NCBI RefSeq assembly: GCF_025766255.1
Contig: NW_026516773.1
Coordinates: forward strand, 62,001 to 126,000
Origin: Zychaea mexicana
Lineage: Eukaryota; Mucoromycota; Mucoromycetes; Mucorales; Lichtheimiaceae
DNA: 64,000 nt
Direction: 5' to 3'
The number at the start of each line of letters is the position of its first letter. Position 1 is the stretch's first letter. The notes beneath the pieces are model-generated. The model was given only the letters and a program-made list of their open reading frames with translations. It was not told the origin of the DNA and made no database searches. Shown here piece by piece: positions 21,366 through 32,276 of this stretch. The position numbers and the translations under genes were made by a program.

Positions 21366-22821
21366 ATGAACAATATTCCACCATCAGCCATTATTCGCTG
21401 CCCAACGCACAATCATCTTGAAGAAAAAAGACGTCGTCGAGCAGCATTCATCAAGCTCTTGACGCAACTTGTAGCACCTGCTATAGGAATGCTTCCTTCG
21501 GTCAATGCGAGCATCGTCGCAGCTTACGCTGGTTCGCCGCATCATTTTCGAGCAGCCAAGATCCCAAGAATTCACAGCACGGAATATTGGACATTGACCC
21601 ACTCGAATCTTCGCGATGACGACGGTCCTGGCAGCTATAAATATCATTACCGCATGCGCAAATCCACATTGGAATGGCTTGTCAATACTTTGTCTGTGCA
21701 TCAGGAATTTGTGTCAGAGTCATCAAGAATGACACTAGTTTATATTCAAGTCTGCTGCGTACTATGGCGTTTTGCAAATACTCACATTGGATACAGAGTG
21801 TTTGAGACGCAATTTGGCTTTTCTCAAGGATTGTACCACAACTTTACTGTGCGATTAATAAAAGCTATTTGCGACATCCATGGCTCCAAGATCAAGTGGC
21901 CACGCTCTCCGGAAGAAGCCTGTGAAGCTTCCAACGCCTTTTCTTTGCCCTCCGGTTTACCTACCTCTCGAGATGCCTCAGCAAGGCTGCAAGGGGCGAT
22001 TGGAGCTATGGATGGCAAGCTCGTGGTGATCCACAAACCAATGAAGCAAGGTCAACGGTACTTTGACTGCAAACTGCATCACTCGATAAACTTGCTTGCT
22101 GTGTGTGCTGCAGATGGGCGCTTTACTTTTAGTAACGTGGGTCAATCAGGTACAGTAATCTACAAGAGATATATTAATGTCTTTAACGTACACGTTGCTG
22201 ACTGCAACTGCATCACAAATATATGTTTACTAGGGTGAACTCACGACGCCCGCGCTTTTAATAACAGTGCGCTCAATACCAGACTGCTGAGTGATCCTGA
22301 ACAATGGTGTCCTAATGGAACATACATTCTTGCTGGTTAGTAGTCCTGTACTTTTGATGTTCTACAGCTTTGCTTATATTCTGCATTTGAACCTATTCAT
22401 AGATTCTGCTTTTCCTCTGCGGCAAGCAATCATAACGCCGTATCCTAGCTCATCAACTGATCCAGCGGAAAAGCGATTCAACAAAGTCCATTCTTCAATG
22501 CGAATGGCTATTGAGCGAGCATTCGGTCGTCTTGTTTCCTAGTGGAGGTTCATGCGACATTACATGTACCTCATGGATCATACAAACCTGACGCTGGTGA
22601 TTTATGCCTGTTGCATACTCCAAGATATCTGTATCGAGCAGCTCGATCTGCACTCTGACGAACTGTTTCCATTGAACACAGAAGAGGATGAACAAACCGG
22701 ACGTATATCAATAATAGATACTGATAGACAGTCTAGTGCAAGAGAAGACAGTACAAGGTTGTTTGCACAAGGGCGTCAGAAACGCGATATGCTTAAAGAA
22801 TCATTGTCCTCAAATCAATAA
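21366..22821 (+). pseudogene. Harbinger transposase 2, inactivated
   Basis: Exon 1 21366-22149 (HFRAAKIPRIHSTEYW ... GAMDGKLVVIHKP with the first catalytic Asp), exon 2 22234-22335, exon 3 22403-22821 (ADSAFPLRQAIITPYP with the second Asp, then MRMAIERAFGRL with the Glu). Gene structure and splice positions are the same as in the intact homologue at 25709-27304. Stops: TGA as the second codon of exon 2, where the homologue has Arg, and TAG near 22540, where the homologue has Arg before WRF. Element borders were not found; a TAAGAGGGC sequence at 21186 could be the left border. Confidence 0.75.
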
Positions 22822-23117
22822 ACGTGATACCTTATACATTGCTCCAGTAATCGCTCTATATCTTTTAGATATTGACGTGAAGTGCTGCTTGGTACTAAAA
22901 GTTCGCGTATAAAATAATTGGGCATCTTTTCGTAGCAGTTATTGTCTGTAATGGCATGACTAGTTTTCTTCTTCACATTCTGTAAAGTACAGTAAAGTGC
23001 TATATTAGAAGATATTAGTCATCACACAGGGTATTCTAGATACACTTTTAACAATTCTGAATAAATATCATATTATAATATAATAAAATTTATCGTTCTT
23101 CTTCGTTATTATTACTA
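22822..23117. other. AT-rich spacer
   Basis: No coding region or repeat recognised; the right end of Harbinger element 2 should lie here but no terminal repeat is visible. Confidence 0.4.
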
Positions 23118-23855
23118 TGGTGCCTGCCACCTAGAAACGTAAATTTTTGGACCAATTTTCAATGTTTTATTTCAACTTTTTTCACTTATACAACCCACTT
23201 TTTTGGCTTCATAGAACGATAGAGAAAGGCTCAAAGAATAATTCTATGAAACGTTTTTGTATACATACAAGCAAAAAAAATGAGAAATAAAGTGTTGAAG
23301 TTGGTGTCGATTTCAAAATTTAGCAGAGGATTTTGTCAGAATATCCACCCTACTATATACTATAGTATATGACATTGAATCGGCGATTTCCATATTAAGA
23401 AGGTAGTGTAACATTAGTGGTAAGCATTGTTGCAATATATACCTCAGCCTTCAATCAACATTGACTGTAATGGTGCCAGGTAAATTATAAGTAGGATGAC
23501 AGTTTTATTGTTCCTTCTTTTTCCAAAACATTCTATACAATGGGGAGACTCAACAAGTACTAGAAGAACCTTAAAATTGTGCAAGAGTCAAAGAACACAA
23601 TCAAGTAAATTTCTTGTGCGTTCAAAGAGAACTGTTAGTTTCTAATAATCATGTAAGAAGAATCATGCGAGAGTAGTTTGTTTATTTAAGTCATCCTCTG
23701 AGAAAGGACTCACTGGATGAAAAGCAGAAAAAGTATAAGTCCCACAAGCAAAATTTTCGATGAATCAATATCACTTAACTAAAAATGGAAATTTATAAAG
23801 GCGGAATCTTAAATTTTTGAAATGTTCACTTGTTGTTTCTAGGTGGCGGGCACCA
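23118..23855 (-). mobile_element. 739-bp TA-flanked repeat, copy B
   Basis: Inverted copy of 16145-16883 with the same TGGTGCC ... GGCACCA ends and TA on both sides; only scattered substitutions by eye. Its insertion lies immediately upstream of a conserved coding relic. Confidence 0.75.
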
Positions 23856-24188
23856 TAGCAGCTATAGAAGCAGGAGAGGTATCCGATCTACCTGGAATCT
23901 CGCTATACTTCAAAATTGGTGTCGATAAGCACAATCTTCCAATGTATCGATGCAGCCGAGGAACAAACTCATTAGAAGGTGGTGTTCACCAAAATATTAT
24001 TCACAAGTTTTGCAGGGCCATAAATGACTGATAGTATGTTGGCGGACTACCGATTACGACATAATATCGACGTAAGTAACTTTTAGACAGCTATGGTATT
24101 ATTTAAAATTTTACTTATACTTAGTGTATTTATATCACATTTAGGTTGGTATAAAAAGTAGACATGGAAAGATATGATGCATACTGAC
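23856..24188 (+). pseudogene. Conserved fungal gene of unknown function, internal relic
   Basis: Reads GEVSDLPGISLYFKIGVDKH, then NLPMYRCSRGTNSLEGGVHQ, and after a frameshift MLADYRLRHNID followed by a GTAAGT intron (24064-24143) and VGIKSRHGKI. I recall this string of motifs from large uncharacterised fungal proteins, but cannot name the family or its function. The frame is then interrupted by Harbinger element 3; a few codons of the same kind may resume at 27717. The C-terminal part appears to lie at 31150-32203. Confidence 0.4.
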
Positions 24189-24626
24189 TTAGGGTGCTCT
24201 CAAAAAGGGCGAAGACCGTCCAGACAAGGGTCCTAATTTAGAAGTAATGTATTACCAAAACTGTCGTGGTCCGTACGGACATTTTGAGAGCAATTTTGCA
24301 GGCGTTTGGACCATGCTATTACTATTTTTGTCTACATCTACAAGAAGTAGTAAAAGATATTGAATAAAAAAAGACGATTGACCGTCAAAACAGTATAGAA
24401 TGAATTCATTCCTTATTATAATTGCCTACCGAAAGTCAGGCTATATAAATAGGCAGAAAAAAGAAAAAATAAATGTTAACTATCATCGAAATTTAACCCT
24501 TTTTATTTTATCCCTATACATGACAATTTTATTATTTGGTCTCCTGCTACGCAAGGTTTTAACAGAAGAAACGGTAGCCAGCCTGTCCTACCAACACCTC
24601 CTGCCACCCAACAGCAAGAATCAGAA

Positions 24627-25453
24627 ATGGTTGAAGCCAGCGAAGGTTCTGACCTCGATCTGGTTGACTCTGGTGATGATAGGGAAGAAGAATCGACTGC
24701 TGACTGGATGGAAGAAGAAGAATCAGAGTTGATCCGCGCTGTGGAAGAATACTATGCTCGCTGGAAGAACGGTAGAAGCAACCAAGAAAAAGGTGAATGG
24801 TGGGACAAGATCTACAATAAGTTCATTGAGGATACCGATTCTGGACTTCGACGCAGCAGAAGTGCTTGCAAGAAGAAATGGGATAAGCTCCTTCGACGCT
24901 TCATAGACTCACTGGGGAAACGAATCAGACTGGAAATGGGGGAGGACCTAACCAAGAGAGGTTCTCTCACTACGATGCGATGATGGCGTTTCTTCAAGAT
25001 GATGCGAGTGTGATAGCGCCGGTAACGATCGATTCAAATCGCCAAGGCAACCTGGTTCGAACCCATGATGAAGCAAATGATGGAAATTCTGTCACGGATC
25101 ATGCAGAACAGCCACCAGCCCAGCGGCGACGAGTTAACAGCGACTTGGGCAGTGAGCTTTTGGAGGCGCATGAGCGGGGCCGGGAACAGCTGTTTGAAAA
25201 ACTTGACAGCATTTTCGAACAATTCACTCAACAAGAACGTACACTCGACGCAGAGCGCGAAGCAGCTGATGAGCGACGTTTTCAGCAGCAGCTTCAGGCG
25301 ATGGTTGATCTTGAAAACAGAAGAGTTGAAAGCCAACAACAGTTAGAGGAAAGAAGGGTTAGAGCAGAGGAGCGGATTGCAGATGTAATTGCAGCACTTG
25401 TAGGACTCACCCGTAGTCAAAATAATAGAGAGCAAAATAACACTGAACAATAA
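24627..25453 (+). CDS. Harbinger 3 accessory Myb/SANT-like protein
   Basis: An acidic start (MVEASEGSDLDLVDSG) precedes a SANT/Myb-like trihelix: DWMEEEESELIRAVEEYY, WWDKIYNKF and SRSACKKKWDKLLRRF. The C-terminal half, from 24980, is a long charged coiled coil (ERRFQQQLQAM, LEERRVRAEERIADVI). The two halves are in different frames: from KRG near 24960 the reading must shift to FSHYDAMMAF. Two extra bases in AAGAGAGG would explain it, so this is either a young frameshift or an unrecognised splice. The N-terminus probably includes an upstream exon ending before AAGAAACGG (24566). Predicted role: DNA binding and nuclear import partner of the transposase. Confidence 0.6.
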
Positions 25454-25708
25454 ATGGATTTATTTGTATTGCTTATCATATCATATCACAAATTATTTGA
25501 CACTTGTAGAGACTATAAGGACTTATCTCTAAATATCTTGCGGTACCGATGCGAGGGTTGTTGATTCTAGAAAAACAAAATAATACATCGCAATAAGTTC
25601 ATGCATTGGAAATCAAGAATTAACTTCAACAGACCATTTCGAATAAGTGATATGCTTAAAACAAATTGGGTTTTCAAAGACTTTTTTTATTGTGCTTATT
25701 CTAATCAA

Positions 25709-27304
25709 TTATGCTTGACGCCGGCCAGAATGACGTGCTTGTAACTCATCCTTAAGTGTGTCGCGTTTGGCGTTCCCTGCTTGACGTAGCCGCCGTACTT
25801 CAGCGTCGGTTAGGATGTCGTCTTGTTCGACAGAAATAGACGGCATGCTGGAAGTATTCGATTCCGAGCTTACTGTTGCGGTTTCGGCATTTCCACTATC
25901 TTCATTTTCTTTGGCTGTTCCACGACGCGCGTCGACTTCGGCAATGCTCACAAGATGATCAGCATTGAGCTCCTGGTCAAAATCATCAATGTTATCCGGG
26001 AGTTCGTTGCTAGGTCGGTCGATGCAGATATTGTGAAGGATACAGCAGACATAGATGGTGGTGGCGAGATCGACTGGATTCAGCTGGTACAAGTAATGCT
26101 TAAGGAATCGCCAACGCGAAGTAAGCCCACCAAATGCATGTTCAATTGCCATACGCTGCGACGATAAAGCATAATTAAAGTCTTTCTTGGCGCGATCTCG
26201 TGTGTTTTTTGGATAAGGTGTCATAATGTACGGGCGTTGAGGATAAGCGGAATCTGTTAAATGCAAAAACTATAATTAGCATAAACTTGCTATGTAGACA
26301 TAATTCATGAATCGCCTTTACATACCTGCAATAATGTATGAGCCATTTGGACATTTGGTATCTGGATCATTTTTTAAATCTCTTGCTAGATCCGAATTGG
26401 CAAACACCCGAGAATCGTGTGCACGACCTTGTATCATGACAATAAATTAGCAAGGATATCATACAATTACGAAAGGAAATTGTGATTTGTGAACGTTACC
26501 TGATTCACCAACATAAACCGTCAAAAACCGCTGCTGTGCATCGCATACAGCTAGGAGATTCATTGAATGGTGGTTTTTGCGATCCGTCCAACTTATCCCA
26601 CTATGACTTGGCTTGTGGATAATCACTAGCTTCCCATCCATAGCCCCAATAACATTGAGCAATTTGGGTCTTGCTACCGCTCGTGTTCGATCCGACTCGA
26701 AAACTACTTTTGCAAAGTCGTCTGCATTTCTCTGAACTTCTTCCAGGGTTTGCGGCCATTGGATCATCCTTCCGAGTGTGTTCACCATTGCTTGCATAAA
26801 GTTCTGGCTGAAGTTCCTGTATGAACCTTGCGAGAAACCAAAACGAGTACTAAACAAACGGTATCCAAGATGTGTGTTTGCATAGCGCCATAGAACACAA
26901 GCAATTTGAATGTACGGTGGAGTGGCACGAGGAGAGTTACGCCGAAAAGCTGGATCTTGCGACAGCATATCCACTAACCAATTGAACGTAGCCTTGTTCA
27001 TATGGTAATGAGCCTTGTAGCTGTTTCGTTGGTTATCGTCATCCGTCAAGTTCTTGTGCTCGATTCTCCAGTAGTCCATGGATCGTTTTGCTTGATAGGG
27101 ACCACGAACTTGGCGAAAATGGAGAGGGGAACCAATGTAAGCATACATTTCTGGAAGGAAGCCTAATGTTTGGAGCGATGCTTCAGCCATAGTTGTCATA
27201 AGAAGCCAAAACAGTCGACGTCTTCGTTCACTGATACGGCGACGGCGTTGAGTAGCCTGCTCGCGATTAACTTGAATGAGTGATAAACGGGGGTTGTTGT
27301 CCAT
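25709..27304 (-). CDS. Harbinger 3 transposase, intact (483 aa)
   Basis: Exons on the complement: 27304-26500, 26427-26326 and 26253-25709; introns of 72 nt each have GT/AG ends and phases fit, giving 483 residues. DDE residues: D in GAMDGKLVIIHKP, D in YIIADSAYPQRPYI and E in MAIEHAFGGLTSRWRF, as in HARBI1/ALP1-like proteins. The C-terminus ends in a basic, coiled segment (ARHSGRRQA). The protein cuts at TIRs and inserts into TTA/TAA sites in the nucleus. No damage is visible; flanked by perfect terminal repeats, it could be active. Closest match in the window is the decayed copy at 21366-22821. Confidence 0.88.
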
Positions 27305-27896
27305 TGAAAAAAAAAGAAAATTGGAAAAGTGCGGTTTCTTTATTTTTTTTTTGTGTTTCTTCGTATCTTTTAAGCACGATCAGAATAAACTTGTATTTCT
27401 AAAAACATTCATATCAGCGATACCTAGCTGTACTATTGGTACTGCAATGATGATGTACTATTGACAGGTATAGGAAAAATGATACCTTTTCTGCTTTCCC
27501 AAATTCAAGTCGATTGCCGTTGCATGTATGTGACATAGCTACTTTCCTTTTCGAGTTCGGACCGAGGTGTCGTCTCAACAATTTGTTGAGACGACGATTC
27601 GCTCAATTTGGAAGCTTCGACCCACCTTCATATGGATACAATTTTTCGGCATTTTAAAATTATTTCTATTCGTGGGTGGGGCGAACAGCCATTCGCCCTT
27701 TTTGAGAGCACCCTTAAACCGTGAGCTGTCGAAAATTGAGAATTTTTAAAATACCGCGGCTAAATTTGCACCCGAAACACCCGATATGTTTCTTCATATA
27801 TCATACTCTATGTTTGCACTAGTCAGGAAATAATATGATCGATGGCTATACTCATTTATTAATGGAAGTCAGAAATAACAGAGGTAAAAATAAAAA

Positions 27897-30029
27897 CTAA
27901 TCACTTGCTCCAATTCTGCAGTGGGATTTGTAACTTCTAGAAGTAAATTTCTCTACGATCTTGGCAGCTTCACGATCGTCTTTCATATCCTTGTATGCTT
28001 GGATATAATGCCAGCAACGGTTGTAGTATCGACGTATTGCTAAAGGAGGATCATCAGGAGGAGACGTGCGATCAAGATAGCCATCGAGATTATTTTTAAA
28101 GGAAGAATAAGAGTAATTACACTCTTTTCTTGCAGTACGTTTCGACGCACCCCAGTATCTTTCGATCCAGTTGGTTTCACAATGGCACTTCGGATCCAAT
28201 GCAAAGAGATGGCCTGCCTTAAGTACAGCTTCGTGCAACATCGTTTTTTGGGCAATGAAGTCAGGTTGAGCTTGAAGCATATGGAAGGGGCAGCAGTCAT
28301 TGTACTCATTTAGAGGAGCTTTGCAATTGGTTATCCAATGTTGTTTCTTTGCCTCGAATTCACTCCAACGACCAAGACCATGCTCCTCCAGTATAGTCCT
28401 AAGTCCTTTTTGAATCCAGGTTCGGACCTCTTTTGGACCATGTTTTGTCTTGACTACTTCTTTTTGCAGAATATAGAAGTTCTGTATCTTCTATTCGCCA
28501 TTAAAATCGGTGTACTTGCCAGGTAAGATAACTCTTTCTTCGATCCCCTTTAGCACTTTGTCCTTCAAGGTAAATTTGCTTGCTAATTTTGCACTTGCTC
28601 CGTAGGCATTGTAGTTGCTGGACTGGTCGAATACAAACAAAGCCTGGCAGTCAGGGTGGAGTCGCTCAAAGAGAGGAATGGCATCTTCTTTTAGCTGCTC
28701 CAGCATATCTTTTGAGGTCTAGTAGCCATCACGGTTCACACCTGCGAAAAAGAACTTCCGTGATTTCCAACCTTTGATCCTCATGGTTCCATGACATGGG
28801 CACTGGAACTCGCTAACCATGATTGATCTTCCTGGAGACTTCTTTCTGATTGGATTTTCACCTTCATGGAGCCAAAGATCAGTTTTGCCATCGTTTGAGT
28901 AGAAGGTTGATTCGTCATGGGTTACCATGACAATCTTCCTTTGTCCTTCCGGTAGCCGGGGTTCTTGGATGACATGCTCTTGCCCTTCAGGATACATTTC
29001 CATGAATTGCTTATATTCAATCATCTGTGCTGCCCACGTTTGACGATATTTCACCACATCTTCGCGCTCGTGACCGTCGACGTAAACGTCCTTTTTGTTC
29101 GTACGATACTTGTAGCCCCATTCATGAAGGTAATTGCTTAGGACAGAAGCTGATATTTGTCCTGGAAGTCCAAGGAGTGTCGGAATGACAATCTCGTTCA
29201 GAAACTTCAACAATTCTGGCAAGTCTCTATGCTGTGGTTTTGTTTTTTTCAGCCAATGCTGTGCTGCTTCAGCCACGTCTTCATCACTTAGAAGTGATAA
29301 TCGCTTGACGTGTTTGCCTTGCTGATGTGGTGAAATGCGGCTAGTCTCGAGATACTGTTTGGCATAAAAACATCGAATTACCATGGGTCAATAATACTTG
29401 GATGGACATATCCATGCAATCCTAGCTGCTATTTGGGATGCTGCTATTGCTCCTTTGCCTCCGACGCGTTCGCGGAAATACGCATAGACCGCAATGTATT
29501 TTCTCAGCTCATAGTCGTTCAAGCCCCTTTCCGTCTCTTTCTTAATGTTCATTTGGGGAACAACGAGAGGTTCCAGCCGTTCGCATGCTTCTTCCATAGT
29601 CATCATCGGCTTGTAGTCGAGCAGCGACTCTATCCATTCTTCATTGGCACTTGTCGTCTCTTGCGACGCTTCTGTGTCGGTTGTTTCAGCAGTGCTACGC
29701 ATGAAATCGGTAATACGGTAAGACCCATTTGCCTTCTTTGCTGCTATTTGCTGCTGGTAGTACTTTGTCGTTCTTCCATTTCCCTAGTATGGGCCACGTG
29801 AGCACACTTCATTACTCGATCGTATACCAAAATCAGGTATAGAAGCAGTCGAATCAGGTTCATCGTCGATTGATGCAAGTATCTCGAAATCGTCAAGTTC
29901 CTGATCTTCAACAATCGGGATTTGCACAGTGCGATCCTCAAGTAACGGTGAAATGGATCCAAAATGCTTATAAGTGGTATTGTTCCGCTGCTCTTTGGCG
30001 CGTCTTTGTCGCTTGTTTGGAGGGGGCAT
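27897..30029 (-). pseudogene. DDE transposase, deep IS630/Tc1-like branch, four nonsense codons
   Basis: A single frame of 711 codons from the ATG at 30029 with no indel visible, broken only by TAG 29786-29784, TGA 29390-29388, TAG 28721-28719 and TAG 28493-28491. Segments in order: basic start (PPNKRQRRAKEQ), GRTTKYYQQQIAAKKANGSY, a helical N-terminal domain, VTHDESTFYSNDGK (first Asp), RSIMVSEFQCPCHGTM, LFVFDQSSNYNAYG (second Asp) and ETNWIERYWGASKR (Glu). This layout imitates the DES..., DNAP... and PIEQFW... motifs of IS630 transposases. The family is common in fungal genomes as I recall, but I cannot give a name. All four stops can derive from CAG, CGA or TGG by C-to-T or G-to-A. Terminal repeats were not found. 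Confidence 0.7.
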
Positions 30030-31149
30030 GGGTGTGATAAACGCGGGTTGTAATAGATAATAAGAGAAGGATAATTATTAAAAGACAATATGAAATACAG
30101 TGAGAGTCAAATATGAGATAATTTCACTAAATGAATTCACAACCCTTTATATACTGTTGGAGATGCTATTAAAACTTCCGTTCGGATGAACTGATAAATG
30201 GATCGCGGACATGCCGGGTTTCGGATGTTTCAAAGATGAAGAAGGATGGGAAGGTTGAGTTTGTCTGCCATGATAATGGACGTTGTCTTCCGATTGTAAA
30301 GAGTGATCTTTGCCTTGATCACTGTGTTCCTTGTTTGGTGAAGTCTCACTTTTGTCTATGCTGGAATTAGTATCCGCTCTTTGACAGGTACACTTCGCTC
30401 AACTCAGATAATGTAGATTGAAACGAAGTACTGACAATGGTTGGTCCTGAGTTATTCTCGATTCTAATTCATGTTTAAGAGATTATCGATATTATATTGC
30501 AACGAAGTATTGACAATAGTTGGTCCTGAGTCATTCTCGATTGTGATCTATGTTTGAGAGATTATCAATATGGTGCTAATTATGTAATATTTGATTCACC
30601 ATGTGTGAGGTGTTCTCTCTACTGCATTTTAATGGTTACGAAGAAGATGGCGGAGTGGGTTGAGTTATTTGGATCAAACTCAAAGTAGTTTCACCACAAT
30701 GAGCGAGTATCAATGAAGGAAACACAACCCTTGTGAAAAAGCAGTATGATGATGAGGATAACATGTTTGTGTAACCATGACAAATACAATGTTACACAGG
30801 CTGTAATAGCCTACATCACCTCACTGATCTACCCCTCCCACCTTGTCGAATTCTTGGGTTTACATAGTAAATTTTCATATTCCGACAAAACTTTGATGGC
30901 TATCAGAGCCCTCCAAAACACCTTTTTTCATAAAGTAACGGGTAAGAAATGCTTATAATATGCTATTAAACACATCTTGCTGGTCAGAATCTCAAAAAAT
31001 TCACTTTAGACAACTCTGATACACTTTCTTTTTTTGGGTCGGTATTTCAAATATAATAACGATTCAAGTCAGTATGCACCATACACCGAAGTCACTACGA
31101 TCCATGGCTGCTGCAGATCATATGTGACAAGCTTCTACTGCTCGGTATG
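30030..31149. other. Region with decayed fragments and a tandem repeat
   Basis: Upstream of the decayed transposase. Around 30746-30958 a frame YITSLIYPSHLVEFLGLHSK looks protein-like but I do not recognise it. Probably the 5' part of the inserted element and flanking relics. Confidence 0.35.
30422..30571. repeat. Two tandem units of 79 bp
   Basis: AACGAAGTA-TGACAAT-GTTGGTCCTGAG begins at 30422 and again at 30501; the units share GAGATTATC-AT at their ends. About 85 percent identical by eye. Confidence 0.7.
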
Positions 31150-32203
31150 AATAATAGAGTTCGCGATGATAATCATCCTTCTAGTACACTCATCGCTAAG
31201 AACTCCTTGTATCTAGAAATGTTTGGAGAATCATTTGGTATCGCATCCTTTCCACCTCATGCCGCTCAAGATATAAATATTCAATAGTTTCCCCAAATCC
31301 AGATAACCGACGTTCCGATCCACTTCTGGCGCATAAGCTCTGTGTAACTATCCCATTGCCCAAGGGATCGACCAGTAACGTGCAGCGACAAATGTATATT
31401 TATATTGCATCAAAGCTCCAAACAAAGTACGCTGTGACACCTGTTCACACTCCTAAAGAGTATACGCTATTCTCATCCTTACTTTCCAGTGATGGCGACC
31501 AGCAAGTTTCATTGAACTGGAAGCAGATGGCTCAGCAGTGGAATCGAGAACACGCAAATGGAATCGATGTATTTTATAAAACTGCTGAAAGCTTGAAAAC
31601 ACATTATAATGCTTGATGCACCAGTCAAGTTGCTGTACGATCCATCAGAAATAACGACAACGTTACGTCGACAATGCGACAACAGCTACAATCACCAGGA
31701 AGGGAAAATACTTCGATGCCCTCTCCAAATTTACCAGTCAATGCAGAGGTCATTCCATCTAGCACAAATTCGCTTATGTTCCCTCCTCTATTTTCTAATA
31801 ACAATTTGTCATCTCCGTCTTTACCCTCGGCTTCTAATGATTCATCACCGTCAACAGCATTATTGCCAGCTTATCACCAACCACAAGTATCTACTTCTGA
31901 GCGACCACCCCACAACATATCTCATCCACCAGCTAACGTCCCACTACCATTGCCACCACCACCTCTTTTTACTTGGTGTCCGTACCAACAAGTGCAACAG
32001 CTTTATTATGGGCAACTGCAATCGACACATACAGCAACCGTTCTGCCAACTCAACCTCCGCCTCCAACAATGACTGCATTTGCATAGCAATTACCTGCTG
32101 CATACCGTCAAGTTATACCAAAACCAACATCAGCAGCAGCAGCATCAAGAATAATCCCTCAATCTACTTGGAAACTGCCTAAGTACCATACACATATAGA
32201 ATA
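31150..32203 (+). pseudogene. Conserved fungal gene of unknown function, C-terminal relic
   Basis: Reads NSLYLEMFGESFGIASFPPH, then YIASKLQTKYAVTPVHTPKE, NWKQMAQQWNREHANG and FYKTAESLKTHYNAW, followed after a frameshift near 31665 by a proline- and serine-rich tail (31674-32087) and STWKLPKYH before the final stop. These motifs belong, as I recall, to the same family as the relic at 23856-24188. If so, Harbinger element 3 and the 711-codon transposase gene were inserted between the two halves. Function unknown; several stops and frameshifts. Confidence 0.4.
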
Positions 32204-32276
32204 ACCAAAACAATAGTACATATATCTTCTTACTATATTATATCACTGTATTTCTCTATTTGTCTATAATAATTAA

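Larger units (their letters stand above)
24192..27713. mobile_element. PIF/Harbinger element 3, apparently intact
   Basis: Ends are GGGTGCTCTCAAAAAGGGCG (left) and its perfect complement at the right, with TTA on both sides (24189-24191 and 27714-27716), the canonical Harbinger target duplication. It holds the two expected genes in convergent orientation, the accessory Myb/SANT protein (plus) and the transposase (minus). The transposase shows no stop or frameshift. This is the best-preserved element besides the inverted-arm transposon. Confidence 0.9.

Noticed and set aside
25040..25065. tRNA B-box-like GGTTCGAACCC
   Set aside because: Lies inside the coding region of the Harbinger accessory protein; no A box at proper distance and no cloverleaf.
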